DNA of 64,000 nt, taken from positions 2,740 through 66,739 of the forward strand of contig LFSC01000010.1 in NCBI GenBank assembly GCA_001512505.1, written 5' to 3'. The stretch comes from Clostridiaceae bacterium DTU079 (GTDB taxonomy: Bacteria; Bacillota; Clostridia; Acetivibrionales; Acetivibrionaceae). A model generated the notes under the pieces. It was not told the origin of the DNA. It did not search any database and saw only the letters and a list, made by a program, of their open reading frames with translations. Of the stretch, positions 29,632-37,379 are shown piece by piece. Both the position numbers and the translations under genes were made by a program. Numbering within the stretch: position 1 is the first letter of the stretch; each line of letters starts with the position of its first letter.

Positions 29632-30915
29632 ATGACTAGAGAAGAGGCACTGGAACATTTTGAAGAAGAGTATGTATATAAATATTATGTTCAAATGGAC
29701 AAAAGAGCAGAGAAATATATAGAAGAAAATAATGAGAGATTGACTTTAGAATTTATAGAAACATTCAGGTCTTTGTGTAAAAAAATAAAACAGATGCAGA
29801 TTGAGGGTAAAAAGGAAAAGATAGCATATATAACTTTTTCTTTTGGAATAGATAACCTACTCCATAATAGCCACGAATATATGGTACATGCCTATGGTAG
29901 CGAATGGTTCTATGAAGATAGTGAAGAGTGCAAGGTCATGCATGATTTAAGCTGGTTGTATGAGTTTATGGAAGATACATATAATCAATTGGTAGAGATA
30001 AGCAAGAAATACATTGGAAATATAACAAGTGCCGATTTAAAGGAAGTGAGAAAAACAGGAGTTATTTCTTGTGATGTTCTATTCAGAAAGTTTGCCAAAA
30101 AAGCGATAGAAAAGGCTGTAGAAATAGATGAGTTTAAGGAAATAGAAAAGGATGAAGTATTGGAAATCAGAAACGGAGAGTACAAAGGCTACAACGAAAT
30201 TATCTATAAAATTGACACTGGAGTAAAGAATTCAAAGGACATTAAGAGTTGGCTTGAGAAAAAGGATGATGATGAAGATTATTGTAATCAGATACTATGT
30301 AACTTGGATTTATCAAATGGTGATTATAAAGGTATAGGAGCACACCACACGGATTTTTCTGGTTCTGATCTTTCAAATTCAGACTTTGAGGGAGCAAGCT
30401 TAATAGATGCGAGGTTTAATAAAGCCACAATAGATAATGTTAATTTTAAGGATGCTGTTTTGAGTGAATCAAATTTTTCTTATACCACAATAAAAAATTC
30501 AAATTTTGATGGGGCTCGTTTATCAAGATCGAATTTTATAAATTCGGAACTAACAGGTTGTAATTTAGTTGAAGCAAACTTTACTGGTTCGAATTTTCAA
30601 AACGGTGTTATAAGGGATTCTGTTCTAAAAAACGCAAATTTTTTTGAAGCTGATTTAGAAAATGCAGATTTCAGCAATAATGATTTACAGGGAGCTTCTT
30701 TTGTTGATACAAATTTAAAAGGTGCAGATTTTTCGGGTTGTAATTTAGAAAATGCTACACTAGGACTTGTTAATCTTACACAAGCCAAATTGGAAGGAAC
30801 AAAGTTCGGGAATAATAAGATAAAAAAAATCAAGATATTAGCCTGTGATGTAGATAAATTGAATTTATCAGAGGAACAAAAGGAAGAACTGATAATTGTA
30901 GATAGGGGGGAATAG
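29632..30915 (+). CDS. Pentapeptide-repeat protein of the toxin-immunity island
   Basis: About 427 residues. The N-terminal half (1-220) is charged and mostly helical with no family I recognise. Residues about 224-386 are continuous pentapeptide repeats of the A/S/N-(D/N)-L/F-xx type (SNSDFEGASL, NFTGSNFQNG, ENADFSNNDL, KGADFSGCNL), which fold as a right-handed quadrilateral beta-helix. A short Lys/Glu C-terminus follows. ATG 29632 is about 9 nt after GGAGAGAGG; ATG 29602 and 29623 are alternatives. It ends 2 bp before the nuclease gene, whose RBS lies inside it, so the two are translationally linked. In other toxin loci such proteins act as adaptors or chaperones, but no function is shown here. 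Confidence 0.75.
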   Translation: MTREEALEHFEEEYVYKYYVQMDKRAEKYIEENNERLTLEFIETFRSLCKKIKQMQIEGKKEKIAYITFSFGIDNLLHNSHEYMVHAYGSEWFYEDSEECKVMHDLSWLYEFMEDTYNQLVEISKKYIGNITSADLKEVRKTGVISCDVLFRKFAKKAIEKAVEIDEFKEIEKDEVLEIRNGEYKGYNEIIYKIDTGVKNSKDIKSWLEKKDDDEDYCNQILCNLDLSNGDYKGIGAHHTDFSGSDLSNSDFEGASLIDARFNKATIDNVNFKDAVLSESNFSYTTIKNSNFDGARLSRSNFINSELTGCNLVEANFTGSNFQNGVIRDSVLKNANFFEADLENADFSNNDLQGASFVDTNLKGADFSGCNLENATLGLVNLTQAKLEGTKFGNNKIKKIKILACDVDKLNLSEEQKEELIIVDRGE

Positions 30916-30917
30916 AT

Positions 30918-31965
30918 ATGAGTACTAGTGAGACAGGTGCCTCCTCTGTAATATGGACTTTAGATATAATTAATTCCCCTGAAAAAAGGTTCAAAGAGGT
31001 AAAAAAGGAGAAGAGAAGAAGAATTGATGAATGGAAAAGAAGCTTGACAAAACTGACGAAAAATGCAGAAGAGCTACTGGAAGAGTATAATAATCAAAAG
31101 GATATACTTAAAACAAAAATTCGCTTTGGAGAAGATGTAGAACAAAATCAGAAGAAACTGGATAAATTGGAGGAAAGAATTAAAAAACTTCAAAAGGACA
31201 AATATACCGACAGTGATTTAGCAGAACAAAAGGCAAGAATAGCACAGGAAATTATGGATGAATGTGAAGGAAGTGTCTGTCCCTTTTGCGGTAAAATATT
31301 CGGCAGCGACGGTGAAGTAAAAAGCCATTTGAATATGACTGACGAAGAGATGGAGAAAATGAACAAGGTAGCTTTAAGGGATCCAAACTATAGACAGAAA
31401 TATATAAAGGAAAAAGGAATAAATGAATTTGATATGGATGTAAAACTTGACGATGGAGAGATAGCAAAGGTTAAAGTTGGTGAACAGATTCATCATATTG
31501 TTTCTGTTGATCCCTACTCGTCTACATTAAGGGTTTCCAGATTGGGTAATCTGGCCGGTTTTGACATTAATGAACTGCCAAACCTTACAGCACTTCCTTA
31601 TGCCAAAAACATTTCAGATTTCCCGGAAAATTTTCAATCCGTAATTCAGGAAAGCATAGTAAAAAATAGAAATGCAATATCACGACGGTCCCCATAATTA
31701 TAGCGAAGAGGGACTTATATCTTATGAAGACCAGATGGTTCAAAAAATGTCTGAAATTGAGCAGGGTGTGCTGGAGAAAAGCAGGCAAGCAGGAGGATGC
31801 ATTGGGCAAACAAAGGAAGGCAGGGAACAAGCATGCCAAGATGTAAAAAAAGAATTGGAACAGTTCCGGGATGAGTGCAGGGAAAAGCTTGAAAAGTTTA
31901 AGGCGAGTATGAAACCGGGAATTTATACACACAAAATAAATGTGGCTCTTTCAAAAAAAATATAG
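30918..31965 (+). pseudogene. AHH/HNH-type nuclease toxin, frameshifted
   Basis: Restoring one frameshift gives about 348 residues. N-terminal coiled coil (about 25-105), a zinc-finger-like C121-PFC-xxx-H segment, then a nuclease core with H192-H193 (GEQIHHIVSVD), RLGNLAGFDINELPNLTALPY, and after the shift YHDGPHNYSEEG, the order of conserved blocks in AHH nucleases of polymorphic toxins. The frame breaks at an A6 run (31661-31666): five A's would read VKIEMQYHDGPHNY continuously. The present frame ends early with ISRRSP, separating the HH pair from the distal His block. ATG 30918 has AGGGGGGA upstream. Immunity-like genes follow immediately. The toxin role is inferred from motif order and neighbours. 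Confidence 0.65.
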
Positions 31966-31983
31966 AAATGCTTTGGAGGATAT

Positions 31984-32550
31984 ATGGAAAAATATTATAC
32001 AATAGAATCAAATCCTTTTATAAATAACAATTGTAGAATAAGGCTCGGTGCCATTCCTGACAGTATAGACAGGAGAGCTTATCTTTTGGATGAATGGCAG
32101 TATTTAAACGACAAAGAGGAATTTATTCCGTTTGAGAGATTAGGCAGCGACCTGCCTGATATCTATACTTATAATATTCCGTTGATATCAAAAAGGCTTA
32201 AAGAAACCCTTGATGATGCAGAAGTTTCAAATACATTTTACAAGCCTATCTATCTATATGAAGTGGCAAACAGGTCAAAAATTGAAGAGTATTATTTAAT
32301 GCTGGCAGAAGCCTTGGACTGTGTAGATTGGGATAAGAGTGAACATACTGAAGACAGTTTTTCAGGATTGAAGAAAATAACGGGGCCGTTTACGATTAAA
32401 ACCCCGGCAGTTGGGAATTTTAAGATATTTAAGATAAAAAGCATTATGAACAGATTCTGGGTTATTGACGAAGAATTAAAGGAGAAGTTCGAATCATTGG
32501 GTATAAAAGGAGCGAAGATTCTTCCTCCCGAAAAGTATTATGGCATTTAG
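31984..32550 (+). CDS. Imm11-like (DUF1629) immunity protein, copy 1
   Basis: 188 residues, cytoplasmic, no signal peptide. It shows the Imm11/DUF1629 pattern: IPLISKRLKETL, then FYKPIYLYEV, a hydrophobic YYLMLAEALDCVDWDKSE, an IFKIKSI strand and WVIDEELKEKFESLGIKG near the C-terminus. Imm11 proteins are encoded next to polymorphic toxins and neutralise them. ATG 31984 follows TTGGAGG. It lies 18 bp after the nuclease gene and 9 bp before its paralogue. The family call is by pattern recognition, not by search. Confidence 0.65.
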   Translation: MEKYYTIESNPFINNNCRIRLGAIPDSIDRRAYLLDEWQYLNDKEEFIPFERLGSDLPDIYTYNIPLISKRLKETLDDAEVSNTFYKPIYLYEVANRSKIEEYYLMLAEALDCVDWDKSEHTEDSFSGLKKITGPFTIKTPAVGNFKIFKIKSIMNRFWVIDEELKEKFESLGIKGAKILPPEKYYGI

Positions 32551-32559
32551 GAGAAAGAA

Positions 32560-33084
32560 ATGAAATCTAGAAACTTTTATATAATGAAAGCTGAGAATAT
32601 AAATAATGCAGTTGAGCCAAAAGACATAACAAAATCAATAAAGTTGGAATATGTCAGGAAGAATTTGATTCAATATCTGGATACACAACCTGTTCAGTTT
32701 TATATAAAGGAAAAGCCAAACAATATTTATCCTGATTTTATTGAAAAGCCTATTCCTTTAATATCTGACAAAGTAAAAGAGTTTTTCGACAAACTTGGGA
32801 TAAAGAGTATTTTTTATAAGCCTGTTATGCTTGCGGATATTAAAAGAATGAAACAGACACTGTATTGGTTGGTTGTTCCCCGGAAAATAGATTGCATGTC
32901 TGATGAAACATTGTTTAATCGTGACGACAGTGTTCGAAGGTTAAAGATTGACAGCGAAAGAGTCGGGTATTATAAAGTTTTTAAGGTCAACGGAATATTA
33001 GAGGACTATATTATTGTAGATGAGTCTGTTGTTAGTATTCTAAGCTTGAGTAACTTTTTCGGTCTTAAATTTGAAATACTATAA
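32560..33084 (+). CDS. Imm11-like (DUF1629) immunity protein, copy 2
   Basis: 174 residues, a diverged paralogue of the previous gene, sharing IPLIS-x-K/R-K-E, FYKPV/I, the Leu-rich central strand ending KIDCMSD, VGYYKVFKVNGI, and YIIVDES. ATG 32560 follows AGGAGA by 7 nt. Two immunity paralogues behind one toxin suggest defence against several toxin variants, or a past toxin whose gene was lost. The family call is by pattern. Confidence 0.6.
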   Translation: MKSRNFYIMKAENINNAVEPKDITKSIKLEYVRKNLIQYLDTQPVQFYIKEKPNNIYPDFIEKPIPLISDKVKEFFDKLGIKSIFYKPVMLADIKRMKQTLYWLVVPRKIDCMSDETLFNRDDSVRRLKIDSERVGYYKVFKVNGILEDYIIVDESVVSILSLSNFFGLKFEIL

Positions 33085-33221
33085 TTAATTCTTCCCTTCA
33101 ATAACTGCTCCCTACCTATAATATATAATAAAAAATTCTTGCAATAATAGTATAATGTGATAATATTATTATGAATATATTTTATCTACATTTCCAATAC
33201 AGATTTAAGGGGAGATGCACT

Positions 33222-34256
33222 TTGTTCGGGCTTGGACAGGATATAGGAATAGATTTGGGAACGGCATCAATAATCGTTTATATAAAGGGGAAAGGTATTG
33301 TTCTTGGAGAGCCTTCGGTTGTAGCGATTGATAAAAATACGAATCAGCTTCTTGCTGTTGGAGAAGAAGCCAGGCGAATGCTTGGGAGAACTCCGGGAAA
33401 TATTGTCGCAATAAGACCGCTTCGAGAAGGCGTTATTTCTGACTACGATATAACGGAAAGAATGTTAAAGCATTTTATTAATAAAGTTTGTGGCAATAAA
33501 TTGTTTAAGTTCTTCCAGCCCAGGATTATTGTATGTGTACCCAGTGGGGTTACCGAGGTTGAAAAAAGGGCTGTCAGGGAAGCAGCCATGCAGGCCGGTG
33601 CAAGGAAGACATATCTTATTGAGGAACCTTTAGCTGCAGCCATCGGTGCCGGTGTTGATATATCCAAGGCATGCGGAAGCATGGTAATTGATGTTGGCGG
33701 AGGTACCACCGATATAGCTGTCATATCCCTGGGAGGAATAGTTGTAAGTTCTTCAATTAAAATCGCTGGAGACAAGTTTGATGAAGCTATTATCAGATAT
33801 ATGAGAAAAAAGCATAATATTATGATAGGTGAGCGTACCGCAGAGGGATTAAAAATAAATATCGGTGCGGTTTACCCCAGAGTTCAGGAAGCATCTATGG
33901 AGGTTAGAGGAAGAAATCTTATTTCCGGTTTGCCCAAAACACTGACCGTTACTTCATCGGAAATCATGGAAGCTTTGGAAGAGCCCGTTTCGAGCATTGT
34001 TGAGGCTGTGCATTCCGTGCTCGAGAGAACACCCCCGGAGCTTGCTTCCGATATAAGTGACAGAGGAATTATAATGACAGGTGGAGGAAGCCTTGTATAC
34101 GGTTTTGACAAGCTAATACAGGAAAAGACGGGTATAAATGTTATTATTGCAGACGATGCCATATCGTGTGTGGCTTTGGGTACAGGGAAAGCCCTTGAAC
34201 ATATAGAAATAATTGAAAAAAGCGATTCCATCGATAAAAGATCAAATTATAGATAA
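33222..34256 (+). CDS. mbl: MreB-like actin homologue Mbl
   Basis: Bacterial actin guiding sidewall peptidoglycan synthesis. TTG 33222 (344 aa, MFGLGQDIGIDLGTAS) is 7 nt after AAGGGGAG; the frame is open earlier but without an RBS. It has phosphate-1 DIGIDLGTAS, phosphate-2 VIDVGGGTTDIAV and the adenosine motif IIMTGGGSLVYG. Its place between spoIIID (across the island) and the flagellar pair matches Bacillus mbl rather than mreB, which lies with mreCD. Confidence 0.93.
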   Translation: MFGLGQDIGIDLGTASIIVYIKGKGIVLGEPSVVAIDKNTNQLLAVGEEARRMLGRTPGNIVAIRPLREGVISDYDITERMLKHFINKVCGNKLFKFFQPRIIVCVPSGVTEVEKRAVREAAMQAGARKTYLIEEPLAAAIGAGVDISKACGSMVIDVGGGTTDIAVISLGGIVVSSSIKIAGDKFDEAIIRYMRKKHNIMIGERTAEGLKINIGAVYPRVQEASMEVRGRNLISGLPKTLTVTSSEIMEALEEPVSSIVEAVHSVLERTPPELASDISDRGIIMTGGGSLVYGFDKLIQEKTGINVIIADDAISCVALGTGKALEHIEIIEKSDSIDKRSNYR

Positions 34257-34315
34257 GAAATAGATAAGAAAATCGGTTTTATTTTATGTTTTTATAAAGT
34301 TATTTTGCTTAGTTT

Positions 34316-34351
34316 CCGATATTGTTTTATGTAAGATAAAACATATATCGG
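34316..34351 (+). promoter_or_regulatory. Hairpin covering the ribosome binding site of the first flagellar gene
   Basis: CCGATAT (34316-34322) pairs with ATATCGG (34345-34351) and GTTTTAT (34324-34330) with ATAAAAC (34336-34342), giving two stacked 7-bp helices around GTAAG. The outer right arm runs into the RBS GGGAG, 10 nt before the ATG at 34362. Confidence 0.55.
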
Positions 34352-34361
34352 GAGATGTCTT

Positions 34362-35141
34362 ATGATTAGAGGTCTTTACACGTCAGGCTGGAGTATGCTG
34401 GCCAATACAAAACAGATGGATGTTGTATCGAATAACCTTGCCAATGTTAATACCAATGCTTACAAAAGGGACACGGTTGTGTTTGAAAGTTTTCCGGATG
34501 CGATGGTTAGGCGAATTAATGACACGCAAAGCAATACTAATCCCTCGGGAAGACTTGGAAATGTACAGCTTGGAAATGATGTGGGCGAGGTTTTTACGTA
34601 TTATGATCAGGGACAGTTGACAAACACCGGTAGCAATCTTGATATGGCTATTGACAATTCAAATTCGGCGTTTTTTACCGTGGCTGTACCTGCCGGCAAC
34701 GGGGAGTTTAGGGAATGTTATACAAGGGATGGTGCCTTTACCCTAAATGCCAACCGGCAATTAGTAACCAAAGACGGTTATTATGTCATGGGAGAAAACG
34801 GTCTTATTACACTTCAAACGGATGATTTTAATGTTCTTGATGACGGTTCAATTGTTGTAAACGGCCAATTGGTTGACAGGCTTCGCATAAGAAATTTTGC
34901 AAATCCCGAGACACTGAGAAAAGTAGGCTCTAACCTTGTGGAAAGAACACAGCAGACACAGGAGTTGGAGTTTAACGGCGTTGTAAGGCAGGGATATATT
35001 GAACGGTCAAATGTCAATGTAATAAATGAAATGATAAACATGATTACTGTAATGCGTTCTTACGAAGCTAATCAAAAAATCCTTCAGGCACAGGACGGTA
35101 CTTTGGAAAAAGCGGTAAATGAAATCGGAGTCGTGAGATAG
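34362..35141 (+). CDS. flhO: Flagellar hook-basal body protein (FlhO/FlgG family)
   Basis: 259 residues with the rod/hook N-terminal motif QMDVVSNNLANVNTNAYKRD, the central domain, and the C-terminal coiled segment NVINEMINMITVMRSYEANQKILQAQD. Rod proteins are exported by the flagellar type III apparatus, not by Sec, and there is no signal peptide. Paralogous to the next gene; the mbl-flhO-flhP order of Bacillus supports the name. The RBS is GGGAGATG, partly inside a hairpin. Confidence 0.88.
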   Translation: MIRGLYTSGWSMLANTKQMDVVSNNLANVNTNAYKRDTVVFESFPDAMVRRINDTQSNTNPSGRLGNVQLGNDVGEVFTYYDQGQLTNTGSNLDMAIDNSNSAFFTVAVPAGNGEFRECYTRDGAFTLNANRQLVTKDGYYVMGENGLITLQTDDFNVLDDGSIVVNGQLVDRLRIRNFANPETLRKVGSNLVERTQQTQELEFNGVVRQGYIERSNVNVINEMINMITVMRSYEANQKILQAQDGTLEKAVNEIGVVR

Positions 35142-35154
35142 GAGGGTATAAGCT

Positions 35155-35955
35155 ATGATGAGAGCATTGTGGACAGCCGGGTCAGGAATGACGGCACAAC
35201 AGCTTAATGTAGATGTAATATCAAACAATCTTTCAAATGTTAACACTACAGCGTATAAAAAAGAAAGATTGGAATTTAAGGATATGCTTTATGAAACATT
35301 GAACAGGGCTTATCTTCTTGACGGAGAAGGAAATCCGGTAAATCTTCAGGTGGGACATGGGGCTGCTCCGGTAGCTACAATGAAGAATTTTGAGATGGGG
35401 AACCTTGAAAAGACGGACAATCCTCTGGATTTTGCCATAGACGGCGACGGATTTTTTACAGTATTAGGCCCAAGGGGCAATATTGTATATACCAGGGACG
35501 GCAGTTTTAAAATAAGTGTAACGGATAATGGCAACATGCTTACAACATCGAACGGATATCCGGTATTGGATGACTCCGGCGTGGAAATAATCCTCGATTT
35601 CGATATATCAAAGCTCAATGTTTCACCGGAAGGAGAATTGAGCTATACCGATGAAAACGGGGTTGTAGTGCCCTTGGGACAGAGACTTGGCATTGTTAAA
35701 TTCCCGAACAAGTATGCACTTGAAAACGTGGGAAGCAATTTTTATTCAAGCAATTCGGCATCGGGAGAGGCAGTGCCCGATGACGAAATAGGTGTTAGGA
35801 GCAATGTAATGCAGTATTACCTCGAATCATCCAATGTGCAAGTGGTCGAGGAAATGGTTAAACTTATTGTTGCACAAAGGGCTTATGAAATTAATTCAAA
35901 GGCAATTCAATCTGCCGATGAAATGCTTGGTATTGCGAACAACCTGAAGAGATAA
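35155..35955 (+). CDS. flhP: Flagellar hook-basal body protein (FlhP/FlgG family)
   Basis: 266 residues with QQLNVDVISNNLSNVNTTAYKKER near the N-terminus and NVQVVEEMVKLIVAQRAYEINSKAIQSADEM at the C-terminus, a close fit to distal rod protein FlgG. It follows flhO by 13 bp with a strong RBS (AGGAGGG). The two ATGs at 35155 and 35158 are both possible. Confidence 0.9.
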   Translation: MMRALWTAGSGMTAQQLNVDVISNNLSNVNTTAYKKERLEFKDMLYETLNRAYLLDGEGNPVNLQVGHGAAPVATMKNFEMGNLEKTDNPLDFAIDGDGFFTVLGPRGNIVYTRDGSFKISVTDNGNMLTTSNGYPVLDDSGVEIILDFDISKLNVSPEGELSYTDENGVVVPLGQRLGIVKFPNKYALENVGSNFYSSNSASGEAVPDDEIGVRSNVMQYYLESSNVQVVEEMVKLIVAQRAYEINSKAIQSADEMLGIANNLKR

Positions 35956-36041
35956 CGGCGGTTTAGATTGCGCACGGCAATGAAAGTTGCATTACGGTGC
36001 AAAAGCTTTATTGACAGGAAATAAGAGACGGAGGCGTCAAA

Positions 36042-36392
36042 ATGAATATCAGCGGGATTGGTAGTGAATCTTTAATTAACGTTGTAAAAAGTACAGAGGC
36101 CAAGGTTTCCGGGGACAGCTTTGAAGAGAGGCTGCAAAATGCCTTTGAAAACAAAGATGAAAAGGAACTTATGAAGGCATGCAAGGAGTTTGAAGGCATG
36201 CTCCTTAGTATTGTATATAAGCAAATGAAAGCCACAATCCCAAAATCAAATTTAATACCTTCCGATTACGGAAGAGATATTTTTGAAGAAATGCTTGATG
36301 AGGAAATAGCAAAAGAAGCGTCACAAGGATCAGGATTGGGACTGGCTGATGAGCTTTATAAACAGCTTAGCAGGAGTCTTAAAAAGACTTGA
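36042..36392 (+). CDS. Flagellar rod-binding protein (FlgJ N-terminal domain)
   Basis: 116 residues holding only the rod-binding domain: KACKEFEGMLLSIVYKQMK, then DIFEEMLDEEIAKEASQGSGLGLADELYKQL. It lacks the muramidase domain of proteobacterial FlgJ, as is usual in Clostridia. It probably caps or chaperones rod assembly with the two genes upstream. The RBS is GACGGAGG. A terminator at 36504 ends the mbl-flh transcript. Confidence 0.88.
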   Translation: MNISGIGSESLINVVKSTEAKVSGDSFEERLQNAFENKDEKELMKACKEFEGMLLSIVYKQMKATIPKSNLIPSDYGRDIFEEMLDEEIAKEASQGSGLGLADELYKQLSRSLKKT

Positions 36393-36503
36393 TTGTAATA
36401 TGATAAATATGAACCGGCTGCTTAAAGTGCCGGTTAAGGATAATTCAGTTGACGTTATTAAGCCTTAAGATGAATAGAGGTTAAAGATTTAAATACAGGA
36501 GTT

Positions 36504-36536
36504 AAAGCCCGTATAAAGTTATATCGGGCTTTTCTT
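36504..36536 (+). terminator. Rho-independent terminator after the flagellar genes
   Basis: AAAGCCCG (36504-36511) and CGGGCTTT (36525-36532) pair perfectly, followed by TTCTTT. Confidence 0.8.
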
Positions 36537-36725
36537 TATGCAGGAAACTCCATTCTATTTTATAGGTTAATGGAATTTTATTGTTTTTTATTTCCCTAAA
36601 ATAATTTAAGTTACACAGATAATTTAAATTACACTTCATTGATGTAAGAAAATATGGCGTATTTACAGGCTCTGTACTTGTGAAGCATAAGCTTCTGGAA
36701 TATTTTTCTTGACAACATATTAAAT

Positions 36726-36754
36726 GTGACAAATCAAAAGCTGTATGCTATAAT
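36726..36754 (+). promoter_or_regulatory. Sigma-A promoter for fabZ
   Basis: GTGACA (36726-36731), a 17-nt spacer and TATAAT (36749-36754), with an extended TGC just before the -10. It is 38 nt before the start codon. Confidence 0.75.
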
Positions 36755-36791
36755 ATATCCCGGTTGAATAAATTTGGAAAGAGGTGTGCAG

Positions 36792-37229
36792 ATGCTTACA
36801 AATATAGAAATTCAGAATATTATTCCTCATAGATATCCTTTTTTATTGATTGATAAAGTTATTGAAGTCGAACCGGGAAAGAGAGCGGTGGGAATTAAGA
36901 ATGTTACGGCGAATGAGCCTTTCTTTCAGGGCCATTTTCCCAGCAATCCTATTATGCCAGGAGTTCTCATTGTAGAAGCTTTAGCACAAACTGCCTGTGT
37001 CGCAGGGCTGATGCTTGAAGAGAACAAAGGAAAGCTTGGTGTGTTTACAGGTATAGAATCTATGAAATTCAGAAGACAGGTTGTTCCGGGTGACGTGTTA
37101 AAGCTGGAAGCTGAGTTTTTGGCGTTCAAAATGGGCATGGGAAAGGCTAAGGTTCTTGCTACTGTTGATGGAGAGGTAGCAGCAGAAGGAGAAATTAAAT
37201 TTGCGATGATTGATCCGAATAAAAAGTAA
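36792..37229 (+). CDS. fabZ: 3-hydroxyacyl-ACP dehydratase FabZ
   Basis: Dehydrates 3-hydroxyacyl-ACP in type II fatty acid synthesis. 145 residues from ATG 36792, 5 nt after GAGGTG. Hot-dog fold with the catalytic His in [15 protein letters not shown] and the catalytic Glu in VEALAQ. It stands apart from other fab genes, next to the flagellar rod genes as in Bacillus (ywpB). Own promoter upstream; convergent with murC. Confidence 0.95.
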   Translation: MLTNIEIQNIIPHRYPFLLIDKVIEVEPGKRAVGIKNVTANEPFFQGHFPSNPIMPGVLIVEALAQTACVAGLMLEENKGKLGVFTGIESMKFRRQVVPGDVLKLEAEFLAFKMGMGKAKVLATVDGEVAAEGEIKFAMIDPNKK

Positions 37230-37310
37230 AAGAGACCTTTGCGAGATTTTTTTTGAACCTATCACTACGGTGTGTTGTAACAAGTATAATGTTGTGACAA
37301 GCATAAATTA

Positions 37311-37345
37311 AAGGATGGCGGATTTTCATATAATCAACCATCCTT
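37311..37345. terminator. Bidirectional terminator between fabZ and murC
   Basis: AAGGATGG (37311-37318) and CCATCCTT (37338-37345) are perfectly complementary, with T-rich sequence (CTTTG) on the right and an A-rich flank on the left. It serves the convergent fabZ and murC. Confidence 0.75.
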
Positions 37346-37379
37346 CTTTGTTTGAGTATAAGAGCAAATTTTCCGGCTC

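Larger units (their letters stand above)
36393..36791 (+). other. Intergenic region before fabZ
   Basis: 399 bp. It contains a perfect 7-bp hairpin AACCGGC/GCCGGTT (36412-36435) without a T run, the terminator at 36504-36536, an AT-rich stretch with no gene, and the fabZ promoter at 36726-36754. Confidence 0.7.
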
